Of a stretch of DNA of 64,000 nucleotides, positions 39,195 to 49,200 are shown in pieces. The notes beneath the pieces are model-generated. The model saw only the letters and a program-made list of their open reading frames with translations, was not told the origin of the DNA and searched no databases. The stretch is from an uncultured SAR86 cluster bacterium (lineage in GTDB: Bacteria > Pseudomonadota > Gammaproteobacteria > Magnimaribacterales > AG-339-G14). The stretch covers positions 217,843-281,842 of the forward strand of contig CABZAV010000002.1 in the NCBI GenBank assembly GCA_902523885.1, written 5' to 3'. A program made the translations under genes and the position numbers. The first letter of the stretch is position 1. Each line of letters opens with the position of its first letter.

Positions 39195-39214
39195 GATTGT
39201 TTATAAGATGGGAC

Positions 39215-39220
39215 ATTATA
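39215..39220 (-). promoter_or_regulatory. -10 element of the ilvE promoter
   Basis: On the minus strand the sequence reads TATAAT, with 20 bases to the ilvE ATG; transcription would start near 39208. No convincing -35 hexamer was found, because it would lie inside the divergent phosphomutase gene. Confidence 0.4.
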
Positions 39221-39236
39221 AGCAGGAGAGATTTAT

Positions 39237-40613
39237 ATGAAAGTCAATTCTAAAGTTTTTAGAGCCTATGATGTAAGAGGAGTCGTTGGAAAAGAGCTTT
39301 CAGATGAATTAATTGAAAAATTAGGAAAAGCTATTGGTACCAAACTGAAGAGAAATAATTTAAATTCTTTAAATATTTGCCGAGACGGCAGACTCTCAGG
39401 ACTACATATATCAAAGTTATTTACTAAAGGATTACTTTCAACGGGATGTGATGTCTACAATTTAGATTTAGGACCCACTCCACTACTTTATTTTTCAACA
39501 TTCAAATCATCGATTAAAAATGGTGTGATGATTACAGGTAGTCACAATCCGAAAAACTACAATGGCTTTAAGATAGTATTTGATCAAAAGCCTCTATCAG
39601 GAGAGTCAATTACTGAAATAAAAGATCTCATTGAAAATGAAGATTTCATTTCTGGAGAGGGCATAGAAATAAAGATGCCTATGCTAGAGAGCTATAAAAA
39701 AGAAATCAAAACTAAAATTAATCTCAATAGAAATCTTAAAGTCGTTCTTGATTGTGGTAATGGAGTTGGAGGATCAATCGCGCCAACTCTTTTCAAAGAT
39801 TTGGGGATAGAATTAATTGAACTTTATAGCGAAGTTGATGGGAATTTTCCTAATCATCATCCTGATCCAGGGAACCCAAAAAACCTAAAAGATTTAATTA
39901 ATAAAGTTTGCGAAATAAATGCTGATTTGGGAATTGCTTTAGATGGAGATGCCGATAGGTTGGGAGTCGTAGATAACTTAGGCAAAATTATTTATCCAGA
40001 TCAATATTTGTCTTTGTTGGCAGATCAAGTCTTAAAAAAAAATCCAGGACGAAAAGTTGTATTTGATGTTAAGTGTTCTTCAAAGCTCAAAGAATCAATT
40101 ATCAAAAGCAAAGGTATACCGGTTATGACTAGAACTGGACATTCTTTTATAAAAAAAGAAATCTTGAATCAAAATGCCATTTTAGGTGGGGAAATGAGTG
40201 GACATATTTTTTATAATGACGATTGGTACGGTTTTGATGACGGCATTTATTCAGCACTAAGGTTGATAGAAATTATTTCTGAATCCAAAAGTTCTTCTTC
40301 TGAGATTTTTAATAAATTTCCTCAACTATTTAATACTCCAGAAATTAATCTCAGCACAACAGATGATAGAAAATTTAAAATTATTGAAAGATTAAAAAAA
40401 GAGTTTGAATTTAATGGCTTCGATAAGGTCTTAATTGATGGGATAAGATTGGAAAATGACACTTCATGGGGCTTGGCAAGAGCATCTAATACTTCTCCGT
40501 CATTGGTTTTTAGATTCGAGGGAGAGTCTAAGGAAGCATTGCAAAAAATAATTGAAGTATTTCAAAAAGCCTTATTCGTTATAGATGATAAGCTTGAAAT
40601 TAAAGTGAATTGA
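39237..40613 (+). CDS. algC: Phosphomannomutase/phosphoglucomutase, AlgC-like
   Basis: Interconverts hexose 1- and 6-phosphates for surface polysaccharide and nucleotide-sugar synthesis. The catalytic phosphoserine loop is MITGSHNPKNYNGFKIV near residues 98-114, the metal loop is ALDGDADRLGVVD near 237-249, the sugar loop is GGEMSGHIFYND, and the phosphate loop is RASNTSPSLVFRFE. The 458 residues match the bacterial PMM/PGM family. An AGGAGAG site precedes the ATG. It heads an algC-argB-slmA run, the Pseudomonas-type order without dut upstream. Confidence 0.92.
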   Translation: MKVNSKVFRAYDVRGVVGKELSDELIEKLGKAIGTKLKRNNLNSLNICRDGRLSGLHISKLFTKGLLSTGCDVYNLDLGPTPLLYFSTFKSSIKNGVMITGSHNPKNYNGFKIVFDQKPLSGESITEIKDLIENEDFISGEGIEIKMPMLESYKKEIKTKINLNRNLKVVLDCGNGVGGSIAPTLFKDLGIELIELYSEVDGNFPNHHPDPGNPKNLKDLINKVCEINADLGIALDGDADRLGVVDNLGKIIYPDQYLSLLADQVLKKNPGRKVVFDVKCSSKLKESIIKSKGIPVMTRTGHSFIKKEILNQNAILGGEMSGHIFYNDDWYGFDDGIYSALRLIEIISESKSSSSEIFNKFPQLFNTPEINLSTTDDRKFKIIERLKKEFEFNGFDKVLIDGIRLENDTSWGLARASNTSPSLVFRFEGESKEALQKIIEVFQKALFVIDDKLEIKVN

Positions 40614-40616
40614 ATT

Positions 40617-41474
40617 ATGGCTGTTTCAAAAAAAAATGCAGAAAATATTTCTAAGGTTCTAAGTGAAGCTTTACCTTACATACAAAAATTTTCAGGTAAA
40701 ACCATAGTCATCAAGTATGGTGGTAGCGCAATGAGCAATACTTATTTAAGAAAAAGTTTTGCTCGCGATATTGTTTTAATGAAGACCGTGGGTATAAACC
40801 CAATCATTGTTCATGGGGGCGGCCCTCAAATTCAAAAAGAATTGGATAAAAAAAATATCAAATCAGATTTTTTAAATGGCGTGAGAATAACTTCGCCTGA
40901 AATTATACATTCTGTGCAAAAAGTATTAGATAGCCAAGTTAATAAGGAAATCGTGAATTTAATTACCTCCTGGGGAGGAAAGGCTCAAGCTCTAGCTGGT
41001 AAAAGAATTAACTTTATCAAAGCCAAAAAAATATCAAATAAACGTCTCGGTGAAGTAGGCGAGATAGTAAATATTCAAAAAAAAATAATTTTTAATGCAT
41101 CAAGAAATAAAATTCCGGTGATTTCGCCAATTGGTTGGGACAAAAAATTAAAGCCTTTAAATATTAATGGGGATAATGTTGCATGTTTTATCGCCTCAGC
41201 TATTAAAGCTGAAAAAATAATTTTGATGACGGATGTTTCTGGGATAAAAGGCAAAACAGGAAAAAAAATCTCAGAAATGAATGTTAAAGAAGCAAAAAAG
41301 ATTCTAAAAGATAAGAGCTCCATTAAAGGGGGCATGCTTCCTAAATTAAGTTCTATAATAAATTGTTTAGATAAAGGAGTTTCTAACGCGCATGTCGTTG
41401 ACGGCAGAGTCCCTCATGCAGTTTTGTTAGAAATTTTAACTACAAAAGGTGTAGGTACGTTAATATCCAATTAA
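40617..41474 (+). CDS. argB: Acetylglutamate kinase
   Basis: Phosphorylates N-acetylglutamate in the second step of arginine synthesis. KTIVIKYGGSAM (near residues 28-39) and PIIVHGGGPQIQKEL carry the phosphate-binding loops; DVSGIKGKTGK and KGGMLPKL follow. An N-terminal helix of about 25 residues precedes the kinase core, as in the arginine-inhibited hexameric enzymes of Pseudomonas and Thermotoga, so feedback control is likely. Length 285. Its TAA is followed directly by the slmA ATG. Confidence 0.95.
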   Translation: MAVSKKNAENISKVLSEALPYIQKFSGKTIVIKYGGSAMSNTYLRKSFARDIVLMKTVGINPIIVHGGGPQIQKELDKKNIKSDFLNGVRITSPEIIHSVQKVLDSQVNKEIVNLITSWGGKAQALAGKRINFIKAKKISNKRLGEVGEIVNIQKKIIFNASRNKIPVISPIGWDKKLKPLNINGDNVACFIASAIKAEKIILMTDVSGIKGKTGKKISEMNVKEAKKILKDKSSIKGGMLPKLSSIINCLDKGVSNAHVVDGRVPHAVLLEILTTKGVGTLISN

Positions 41475-42059
41475 ATGGCAAAAGAGAAAGTTTCAAGAAA
41501 AATTCAAATCATGCAAACTCTTGCTTCGATGCTTGAAGATAGAGAGCCAGTCAAAATTACAACCGCAGAATTAGCTAAAAGAACCAACATTACTGAAGCA
41601 GCAATCTATAGGCATTTTCCAAGTAAAAGGAGAATTTATCAGGAGTTAGTTGAGTTTTTTGAAGATAGTATATTTCCAAGAATTGCATCTATCAAAAAGG
41701 ATTCTGCTCCAGATGAGGTGGCTGGAAATATTGTGATGTTGATTTTAACTTTCTGTGATAAAAATAAAGGTATATCTAAAATCTTGAATAGAGAAGCTCT
41801 GTCTGTAGATGAGTCTAAAATAGAAGATAAAGTTAATCTTTTGTTTGATCGTTTGGCTTTGGAGATAAAGCAATCATTTCAAAACTACGAAAAAGAAACT
41901 AAAAATAAACTATCTTTAAATGCTGGTTCGGCAGCTGATTTGGTAGTTTCATGCTTAGAAGGACAAATTCAAATTTTTATCAGAAGCAAGTTCAAAAGAG
42001 ATATTACACATAGTTGGAATGAACATTGGCAAATAATAAAAAAAGCCATTTTTATTTAA
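41475..42059 (+). CDS. slmA: Nucleoid occlusion factor SlmA
   Basis: TetR-family DNA-binding protein that blocks FtsZ assembly over the nucleoid. KIQIMQTLASMLEDREPVKITTAELAKR and the helix-turn-helix TEAAIYRHFPSKRRIYQELVEFFED (landmarks near residues 9-62) are close to E. coli SlmA, as is the 194-residue length. It starts with no gap after argB. The usual neighbour pyrE is missing: the convergent mrcA gene begins 3 bp downstream. Confidence 0.93.
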   Translation: MAKEKVSRKIQIMQTLASMLEDREPVKITTAELAKRTNITEAAIYRHFPSKRRIYQELVEFFEDSIFPRIASIKKDSAPDEVAGNIVMLILTFCDKNKGISKILNREALSVDESKIEDKVNLLFDRLALEIKQSFQNYEKETKNKLSLNAGSAADLVVSCLEGQIQIFIRSKFKRDITHSWNEHWQIIKKAIFI

Positions 42060-42062
42060 TTT

Positions 42063-44447
42063 TTAATCCAAGAAAAGTTCAAACATAGTCTTGCTATCTT
42101 CTGGGTTGGCGGGCATACCATCAATCAAATTAATTTTTTTAGCAATCAGACCTGATGGCCTAGGCTGAATGCCATATTCAATGTCATCAATTATCTCTTC
42201 CATGTAATTTAGCCATATGGGAAGAGCAGTTGAACTGCCAAATTCATTATTACCCAAAGAAGCTGGCTGATCATAACCAAACCAAACGGTCGTTAAAATG
42301 TTTTTGTTAAATCCAGTAAACCAAGTACTTTCAGCATCATTGGTGGTTCCTGTTTTTCCAGCAAAATCATCTCTATTCAAAGATTGAATTTTCTTTCCTG
42401 TACCACGTCTAGTAGCCTCCAAAAGAATATCGTTGATTATGTATGAAACTCTTGGATCAATAGTAAAGGATTCTTTTTTAGGAAATTTTTTTCCAACCCA
42501 TGACTCAACTAAATTTTCTTCAATTTTTTTTCTATCTAAAAATTCAATTTCTTCTCCATTTTTCAATATCTTGTTAATAAAAAATGGCTGAATTGATTTG
42601 CCTCCATTAGCAAATACAGCAAAATAAGATGCATTTTCTAAAGGACTTAATCCATAAGAGCCCAATGCCAAAGATAAGTCGTTGGGTAACTCATCTTTTT
42701 CAAAGCCAAATCTAGTTAAATAGTTTTTTGTCCTATTAAGTCCTAAATCTTGTAGTAATCTAATGGATACAACATTTCTTGATTGCAACAAAGCTTCTCT
42801 TAGTCTCGTAGGACCATAAAATCTTCCACTTGAATTTTTTGGTCTCCAATAATCTTCCAAATTTGCATCTTCAAATACGATTGGAGCATCATTAATTAAG
42901 CTTGCTGGAGTAAAATCATTTTCAAATGCCGCGGCATAGAGAAAAGGCTTAAAGTTTGATCCTAGTTGGGGTTTAGCCTGAGTAACTCGATTGAATTTAC
43001 TTGCTTGAAAGTTATATCCTCCCACCATGGATAAAATTTTTCCCGTTTCGGGATCAAGACTAACCAAAGCTGCTTGCACATCAGGATGCATTCCTAACTC
43101 ATAAGACGAATCGCCTTCATCTTTTACCCAAATTAAATCGCCTGGCTCAAAAAAAGAGTTAAATTCAGTCAAAAATTTTCCTTTTTTATTAGCATCAATT
43201 CTAGGTCGAATTTTATTGTTTAATTGTAAAAAATTAATAGTTTCTATGTTTCCACTTTTACTAAGCAAACTTATTTTTTTTAATCTTGATGATAAAACTA
43301 TATGCGGCGAAAAATCATTATAATTGGGATTGTCAGCTAGAAAATCTAGCACTTCATCAAAAGGATTTTTTAAATCTATTGCGATCCCAAAGTCGTCTTT
43401 AAAATTTTCTGGGTTGTAGGAAAGGTAATAAAAAAGATCGCTTCTTTGAATAAAATTTTCAGGTAACAAATCAACATAGTTTTCTGGTTTTTTGTATCCA
43501 TGTCTGACTTCATATTTTTCTATTCCTTCTTTGAGAGCTCTATTAGCTGCCAATTGATTCTTTGAGTTAATGGTTGAATAAACTTCGTAACCCTCTTTAT
43601 AAGCTGCCAAACCAAATTTAGATATCATGTATCTTCTGATTTCTTCAGCTAAGTAGTCGGCCTCTATTTCTGAAGAGACTCCTTTAAAAGTCGCAGTGAT
43701 AGGCTCTTTAATTGCATTCTCAAAATTAATGGAATCGACATAATTTAAAGCTTCCATGCGAGTTAAGACCCAATTTCTTCTGATGAGAGCTCTTCTTGGA
43801 TTTGCAATAGGATTTATTCTTGATGGTGCCTTAGGCAAACTGGCAATCATTGCCTTTTGGGCCAGTGAAAGTTCAGATAATTTTTTTCCGTAATAGATCT
43901 CTGAAGCCGCAGCAATACCATAGGCTCTATTGCCTAGAAAAATTTGATTCACATATAATTCAAATATTTCTTCTTTTGAAAAAGATAAATTCAATTTAAA
44001 AGCCATAAAAATTTCTTTTATTTTTCTTTCAAAAGTTTGCTCTTTCGTAAGCACATAATTTCTAGCTACTTGCATGGTGATTGTTCCACCACCACTGACA
44101 ATTCGACCCTCCCTTACGTATTCATAAGTAGCTCTGATTAAGCTAAGAAAATCCACTCCACTATTAGAGAAAAAACCGCTATCTTCAGCTGCTAAAAATG
44201 CATTAACAAGATCTTCAGGGATTTCTTCAAAAGTGAGCTTGGTTCTATGAATTTCTCCATACTCGCCAATTAACTTTTCATCGCTAGTAAAAATTTTCAA
44301 AGGGACTTGAAGTTCGACTCTTCTGACATCGTCCGTTGAAGGCAATTGCGGAGAAAAATAAATATAAATCCCCATTGCAAATTGGATTGGCAGTAAAAGT
44401 AAAAATAATATTAAGAAAAATATTTTTTTATTTAAAAATCTATTCAC
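42063..44447 (-). CDS. mrcA: Penicillin-binding protein 1A (bifunctional peptidoglycan synthase)
   Basis: Inner-membrane enzyme with glycosyltransferase and transpeptidase activity. One membrane span near residues 8-28 is followed by the GT51 domain (LAAEDSGFFSNSGVDFLSLIR, GGGTITMQVARN, EIFELYVNQIFLGNRAYG) and the transpeptidase motifs SNFK (Ser near 497), SRN and KTGTTND (Lys near 695). At 794 residues it is of normal PBP1A size. It starts at GTG. It diverges from aroK-aroB, the conserved arrangement, but without the pilMNOPQ genes that usually lie between. Confidence 0.95.
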   Translation of the reverse strand: MNRFLNKKIFFLILFLLLLPIQFAMGIYIYFSPQLPSTDDVRRVELQVPLKIFTSDEKLIGEYGEIHRTKLTFEEIPEDLVNAFLAAEDSGFFSNSGVDFLSLIRATYEYVREGRIVSGGGTITMQVARNYVLTKEQTFERKIKEIFMAFKLNLSFSKEEIFELYVNQIFLGNRAYGIAAASEIYYGKKLSELSLAQKAMIASLPKAPSRINPIANPRRALIRRNWVLTRMEALNYVDSINFENAIKEPITATFKGVSSEIEADYLAEEIRRYMISKFGLAAYKEGYEVYSTINSKNQLAANRALKEGIEKYEVRHGYKKPENYVDLLPENFIQRSDLFYYLSYNPENFKDDFGIAIDLKNPFDEVLDFLADNPNYNDFSPHIVLSSRLKKISLLSKSGNIETINFLQLNNKIRPRIDANKKGKFLTEFNSFFEPGDLIWVKDEGDSSYELGMHPDVQAALVSLDPETGKILSMVGGYNFQASKFNRVTQAKPQLGSNFKPFLYAAAFENDFTPASLINDAPIVFEDANLEDYWRPKNSSGRFYGPTRLREALLQSRNVVSIRLLQDLGLNRTKNYLTRFGFEKDELPNDLSLALGSYGLSPLENASYFAVFANGGKSIQPFFINKILKNGEEIEFLDRKKIEENLVESWVGKKFPKKESFTIDPRVSYIINDILLEATRRGTGKKIQSLNRDDFAGKTGTTNDAESTWFTGFNKNILTTVWFGYDQPASLGNNEFGSSTALPIWLNYMEEIIDDIEYGIQPRPSGLIAKKINLIDGMPANPEDSKTMFELFLD

Positions 44448-44498
44448 GTCTTCTTTACAGTAAAATAATTAATTAATTCTAAAGGAAGAAATATTTTC

Positions 44499-45002
44499 AT
44501 GAAAATTTTCTTAGTTGGCCCCATGGGTTCAGGTAAATCCAAAATTGGTAAACTCCTCTCTTCTCAATTAAATCTCAATCTCATTGATATAGACCAAGAA
44601 ATTGAAGCAAAGTTTGAAAAAACTATTGTAGATATTTTTGCTTCGGAAGGAGAACAAGGTTTTCGAAAAAAAGAGATCGATTTTTTAACTGAAATGAACG
44701 AAATTGAGGATGCTGTTGTCTCTACAGGCGGAGGAATTATTGAAGCCTCTGCTAATAGAGATATATTGAACAAAGAAGAATATGTAGTTTTTCTCAATGC
44801 TTCTGTTGAAAGTCAATTTCAGGCTACTAAAGATAAAACTAAAAGGCCTCTTCTAAACAACGAAAATCCAAGACAAGTTTTAGAGTCTTTGTATGAGCAC
44901 AGGCTAGAGTTATATAAATCTGTTTCAAATTTGGAACTTAGTCCTGATTTGTTGTCTAATGAAGATATTGTTAAAGAAATAATTAATTTTTTAAATGTCT
45001 AA
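44499..45002 (+). CDS. aroK: Shikimate kinase
   Basis: Phosphorylates shikimate in the chorismate pathway. The Walker A loop is LVGPMGSGKSKIGKLLS near residues 4-20, followed by LIDIDQEIEAKF for shikimate binding, FRKKEIDFL, and STGGGIIE. KRPLLNNENPRQVLESL is the lid region. Length 167 is normal. An AAGGAAG ribosome site lies upstream. It overlaps aroB by 8 bp, the standard aroK-aroB pair. Confidence 0.95.
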   Translation: MKIFLVGPMGSGKSKIGKLLSSQLNLNLIDIDQEIEAKFEKTIVDIFASEGEQGFRKKEIDFLTEMNEIEDAVVSTGGGIIEASANRDILNKEEYVVFLNASVESQFQATKDKTKRPLLNNENPRQVLESLYEHRLELYKSVSNLELSPDLLSNEDIVKEIINFLNV

Positions 45003-46074
45003 ATCTATTAACGTTAGAACTCCTTCCGGTGACTATGAAGTCCTTATAGGAAGTAAATTACTTGGTAGTTACAATTTTAAGTGGTTGGTACAAAACCGTC
45101 AGATCTTAATTGTAAAAGATTCAATGGTGCCAAATGAAATTTTAGAAACCTTGCGTATCTCCCTATCTAACTCGCAGCCCATGGAAATTAAAGTTTTAGA
45201 AATTGAAACTAATGAAAAAACTAAAAGTTTTGAAGGATTAATTCCAATATTTGAAGTTTTGAATGCGAATAAATTTAATAGAGATTGTCTCTTAATAGGT
45301 CTTGGGGGAGGAATTACAACAGATATGGTTGGTTTTGTTGCCGCATCTTATTTGCGAGGTGTTGATTTAATTCAAATTCCGACAACTCTTCTATCGCAAG
45401 TCGATGCGGCGATTGGAGGCAAAACTGGCATAAATTTTGCTGGTTCGAAAAATAATATTGGAGCTTTCTATCAGCCAAAACTTGTTTTAATGGATACAGA
45501 TTGTTTGAAATCACTTTCTAAGTCAGATTTTACTGATGGAATCGCTGAAATTATCAAACATTCTCTGATTGCGGATAAAAATTTATTTACTAAATTAGAA
45601 AATATATTTTCCAAAAACAATGAATTATCCGACGAAGATCTTATACAAATTGTTTATGAAAGCTCTTTGATCAAAGCATGCATAGTTTCAAATGATGAAA
45701 AGGAAAAAGGCGATAGAGCTTTGCTTAATTTTGGACATACTTATGGACATGCATTTGAAGCGATTCAATCACTTGAAGGTTTTTCTCATGGACAAGCAGT
45801 TGGGCTGGGAATGATTTGCGCATCGCATTTATCATTTTTATTAAAAAAAATATCCTCTGACGAGTTTGAAAAAATAAAAAATTTAATCAAATCAGCAGGT
45901 TTGCCTCATGAACTTCCTGAAAATTTTGATATGAATGACTTCATTGAAGCGATGAGTAGGGATAAAAAGATATTGGATAAGAAATTAAGATTTATAACCC
46001 TTAGAGGCCTTGGAAGTGCTGAAATTACTGAAGATCCGCCTGAAGACTTAGTCCTTAAAAGTATAAATTTATAA
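44995..46074 (+). CDS. aroB: 3-dehydroquinate synthase
   Basis: NAD- and zinc-dependent second enzyme of the shikimate pathway. GLGGGITTDMVGFVAASYLRG and the QIPTTLLSQVDAAIGGKTGIN stretch are classic, here near residues 101-146, with metal ligands in EIIKHSLI, NFGHTYGHAFE and FSHGQAVGLGM. At 359 residues it is full length. The C-terminus overlaps nothing; the gltB leader follows. In Pseudomonas a damX-like gene sits between aroB and gltB, and it is absent here. Confidence 0.96.
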   Translation: MSKSINVRTPSGDYEVLIGSKLLGSYNFKWLVQNRQILIVKDSMVPNEILETLRISLSNSQPMEIKVLEIETNEKTKSFEGLIPIFEVLNANKFNRDCLLIGLGGGITTDMVGFVAASYLRGVDLIQIPTTLLSQVDAAIGGKTGINFAGSKNNIGAFYQPKLVLMDTDCLKSLSKSDFTDGIAEIIKHSLIADKNLFTKLENIFSKNNELSDEDLIQIVYESSLIKACIVSNDEKEKGDRALLNFGHTYGHAFEAIQSLEGFSHGQAVGLGMICASHLSFLLKKISSDEFEKIKNLIKSAGLPHELPENFDMNDFIEAMSRDKKILDKKLRFITLRGLGSAEITEDPPEDLVLKSINL

Positions 46075-46106
46075 AAATTTAAAAATTTTGGATTTTTAGC
46101 GTAATT

Positions 46107-46123
46107 TGCACTCAATTAGTGCA
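46107..46123. promoter_or_regulatory. NtrC-like binding site upstream of gltB
   Basis: TGCACTCAATTAGTGCA is a 17-bp dyad with TGCACY and RGTGCA half-sites around five bases, matching the known NtrC consensus in both half-sites and spacing. It lies about 60 bp before the predicted gltB transcription start. Binding is not shown, and no sigma-54 promoter (GG/GC core) was recognised next to it. Confidence 0.5.
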
Positions 46124-46140
46124 TTTTAACAGCTAACGAA

Positions 46141-46168
46141 TTCGACACTTTTCTAGTTAAAAGATAAT
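46141..46168 (+). promoter_or_regulatory. Possible sigma-70 promoter of gltBD
   Basis: TTCGAC (46141-46146) and GATAAT (46163-46168) are separated by 16 bases. Transcription would start near 46175, giving a leader of about 124 bases containing the tandem hairpin units. Confidence 0.4.
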
Positions 46169-46180
46169 ATTTATTAATTA

Positions 46181-46230
46181 ATGCATATCACATGCTTTAA
46201 AAGTGATGCATATCACATGCATTAAAAGTG
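46181..46230 (+). repeat. Tandem 25-bp direct repeat in the gltB leader
   Basis: Two head-to-tail copies (46181-46205 and 46206-46230) agree at 24 of 25 bases. Each has a GCAT-ATCAC-ATGC hairpin core followed by TTAAAAGTG. In the second copy the stem is a full 6 bp (ATGCAT on both sides of ATCAC). The repeats lie after the predicted transcription start, so they would be in the mRNA leader. Confidence 0.85.
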
Positions 46231-46245
46231 ACGCTTGCCAGGCGT
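46231..46245 (+). promoter_or_regulatory. Third hairpin of the gltB leader
   Basis: ACGCTTGCCAGGCGT can pair ACGCT with GGCGT (one G-U pair) around a five-base loop and is followed by AAAAAAGGG. It occupies the place where a third 25-bp unit would begin, and has the same hairpin-plus-A-tract plan without sequence identity. No T-run follows, so it is not an intrinsic terminator. Confidence 0.4.
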
Positions 46246-46298
46246 AAAAAAGGGCATTTTACAACATCTCTACAGTTAGTCTGTAATGTGTGCCAAAT

Positions 46299-49200
46299 AT
46301 GAGTAGATTTTTAAAACAACGCCCAGTTAAATCTGGTCTTTATGATCCGGAGTTCGAAAAGGATTCCTGCGGAGTTGGTTTAGTTGCTAATATCAAAGGT
46401 GTTCCCTCTAGAGAGATTATGGAAAATGCTTATTTGATCAACTCCCGAATGGATCATAGAGGCGGGTGCGGTTTTGAGGAAAATACTGGAGATGGTGCAG
46501 GTATCTTGATGGCTTTACCAGATTCTTTTTTTCAAGAAGAATCTAAGAAATTAAAAATATCTTTACCAAAATCAGGGAAATATGCTGTCGGAAATATTTT
46601 TCTTCCGCAAAAAGCTGACGAAAGAGAAAAATGTAAAAAAATTATCGAAGAAATAGTCTCTAAAGAGGGACAACAATTTTTAGGCTGGCGAAAAGTTCCT
46701 ACAGACTCTAAAAAGGCCAATGTGGGTCCAGCAGCCAAGGAGTGCCAACCCTTCATGGAACAGATTTTTATTGGTAGCTCAAAAAACTTAGATCAAGATG
46801 CTTTTGAAAGAAAACTTTATTTAATCAGAAAAATATTTAGTGACCGTCTAAGGTATAACGAAAATCTGTCTCAAGGACTAATGCTTTATGCTTGTAGTTT
46901 GTCGTCTCGACTCATTGTTTACAAAGGAATGCTTACGCCTGGTCAATTGTTTCCTTTTTTCCCAGATTTAGAAAACTCTAATTTTGAAACTCATCTTGCT
47001 ATGGTGCATTCAAGATTCAGCACTAATACTTTTCCATCTTGGGATAGAGCTCAGCCTTGTAGATACATGTGTCACAACGGAGAGATAAATACACTCAAAG
47101 GGAATGTAAATCTGATGCGTGCCCGTCAAGGCAAAGCAGAGAGCAAACTTTTTGGAAACAAAATTAAGAAACTTTTCCCAATTGCAGAAGCTGATTGTTC
47201 AGATTCAGGTAGTTTCGACAATGTCCTAGAACTTCTAATAATGTCAGGAAGAAAACTTCCTGAAGCAGCGATGATGATGATTCCAGAAGCTTGGCAAAAT
47301 GATAAAGAAATGTCGAAGAAGAAAAGAGAATTTTATGAATACTCTTCTTCATTAATGGAACCTTGGGATGGTCCAGCTTCAATAGTTTTTACCGATGGCA
47401 CTCAAGTTGGGGCTGTTTTAGATCGAAATGGCTTAAGGCCCAGCAGATTCTACGTTACCAACGATGACAAAGTTATCATGGCTTCGGAGGTAGGCGTTCT
47501 GCCTGTCGATTCCAAGTCAGTTTTAAAGAAAGGAAGACTTCAGCCAGGAAAAATGTTTTTGATTGACTTTGAAAAAGGGAGATTAATTCCAGATGAAGAA
47601 ATTAAAAATCAAGTGGCTAGTCAGCACCCTTATAAAGAATGGAATAAAAGTCAAATAGTAGATTTGAAAGATCTAAAAACTAATAAAAATCCACCTTTAA
47701 CTAAAGATTTAATTTCCAAAATGAAAGCTTTTGGTTACACCACGGAAACTCTTGAGTTTATGTTGCTTCCATTGGTAACAGAACTTAGAGACCCTTTAGG
47801 CTCCATGGGAAATGATGCTGCTCTAGCTTGTTTGTCAGATAAACCAAGGATGATTTATGACTACTTTAAACAGTTATTTGCTCAAATAACTAATCCCCCT
47901 ATCGATTCAATTAGAGAAGAAGTCATTATGTCATTGGAATGTCTAATCGGTCCTGAAGGCAATCTTTTATCAACTGAAAAAGAAAATGCGCACCGTCTGA
48001 GATTGCCGCATCCTATTTTATCAAATGAAGAATTTTTGAAGATAAAAAATCTTCAAACCCAAGGTTGGCGAACAAAAACCATAGATATAACTTATGAAAA
48101 AGAAAGTGGTAGCAAAGGACTAATAAAGGCCCTCAACAGAATTTGTAAAGAATCTGAAGAAGCAATCAAGAATGGTTTTTCCTTTATTGTTTTATCCGAC
48201 AGGGAAATAAATGCAAATAGAATTGCTCTCAGTTCTCTTATAGCTTGTTCAACTGTTCACCATCATTTGGTAACTAAAGAAAAAAGAACTCAAATAGGTA
48301 TTATTTTAGAATCAGGAGAAGCAAGAGAAGTTCACCACCATTGTTTGTTAATTGGGTATGGTGCTGATGCAATTAATCCTTATTTAGCTTTTGACGTTCT
48401 AGGTCAGTCATTAAAAGATGGAGCACTAAAAGACAAGGCGTTGAGAAATTCAAAAGATTTGGTTAAGGCTTACAAAAAAGGTGTCGCAAAAGGGATGTTA
48501 AAAGTTATGGCAAAAATGGGTATTTCGACGCTTCAATCCTACAAAGGTGGTCAAATATTTGAAGCTGTAGGACTTGCCGATGAAATTATTGAGAAATCTT
48601 TCCCTGGTACACCAAGTAGAGTTCAAGGAGTGAATTTTGATGTGCTTTCAGAGGAAGTTGAAAGAAGACACTCTATTGGTTTTCCGAAGATTAAACCTGA
48701 TTCAGTCACAACTCTGCCCAATCCAGGAGATTATCATTGGCGCAATGGCGGTGATTCACATATGTGGGATCCTAAATCAATTTCTGCGCTGCAGCTGGCT
48801 TCAAGAAATAACGATGAATCGGCTTATTGGAATTTTTCTAATCATGCCAATGAACAAACAACTAAGAATAGCACCTTAAGAGGCTTGATGAGTTTCAAGT
48901 ATGTAAAAGATCCTATCCCTTTAGAAGAAGTTGAAAGCGAAAAAGAAATCGTTAAAAGATTTGCTACCGGTGCCATGTCTCTAGGTTCAATTTCAACAGA
49001 AGCACATGAGTCATTGGCTTTGGCAATGAACAAGTTAGGTGGAAAATCTAATACAGGTGAAGGTGGTGAAGACCCAATTAGATTTAAACCACTTGAAAAT
49101 GGCGAATCAAAAAGATCTGCTATTAAACAAGTTGCATCTGGAAGATTTGGTGTAACGATGTGGTATTTAACTAACTCGGATGAACTACAAATTAAAATTG

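Noticed and set aside
46075..46106. A/T-rich dyad after aroB as an intrinsic terminator
   Set aside because: The pairing AAAATTTAAAAATTTT has no G-C pairs, so a stable terminator hairpin is unlikely.
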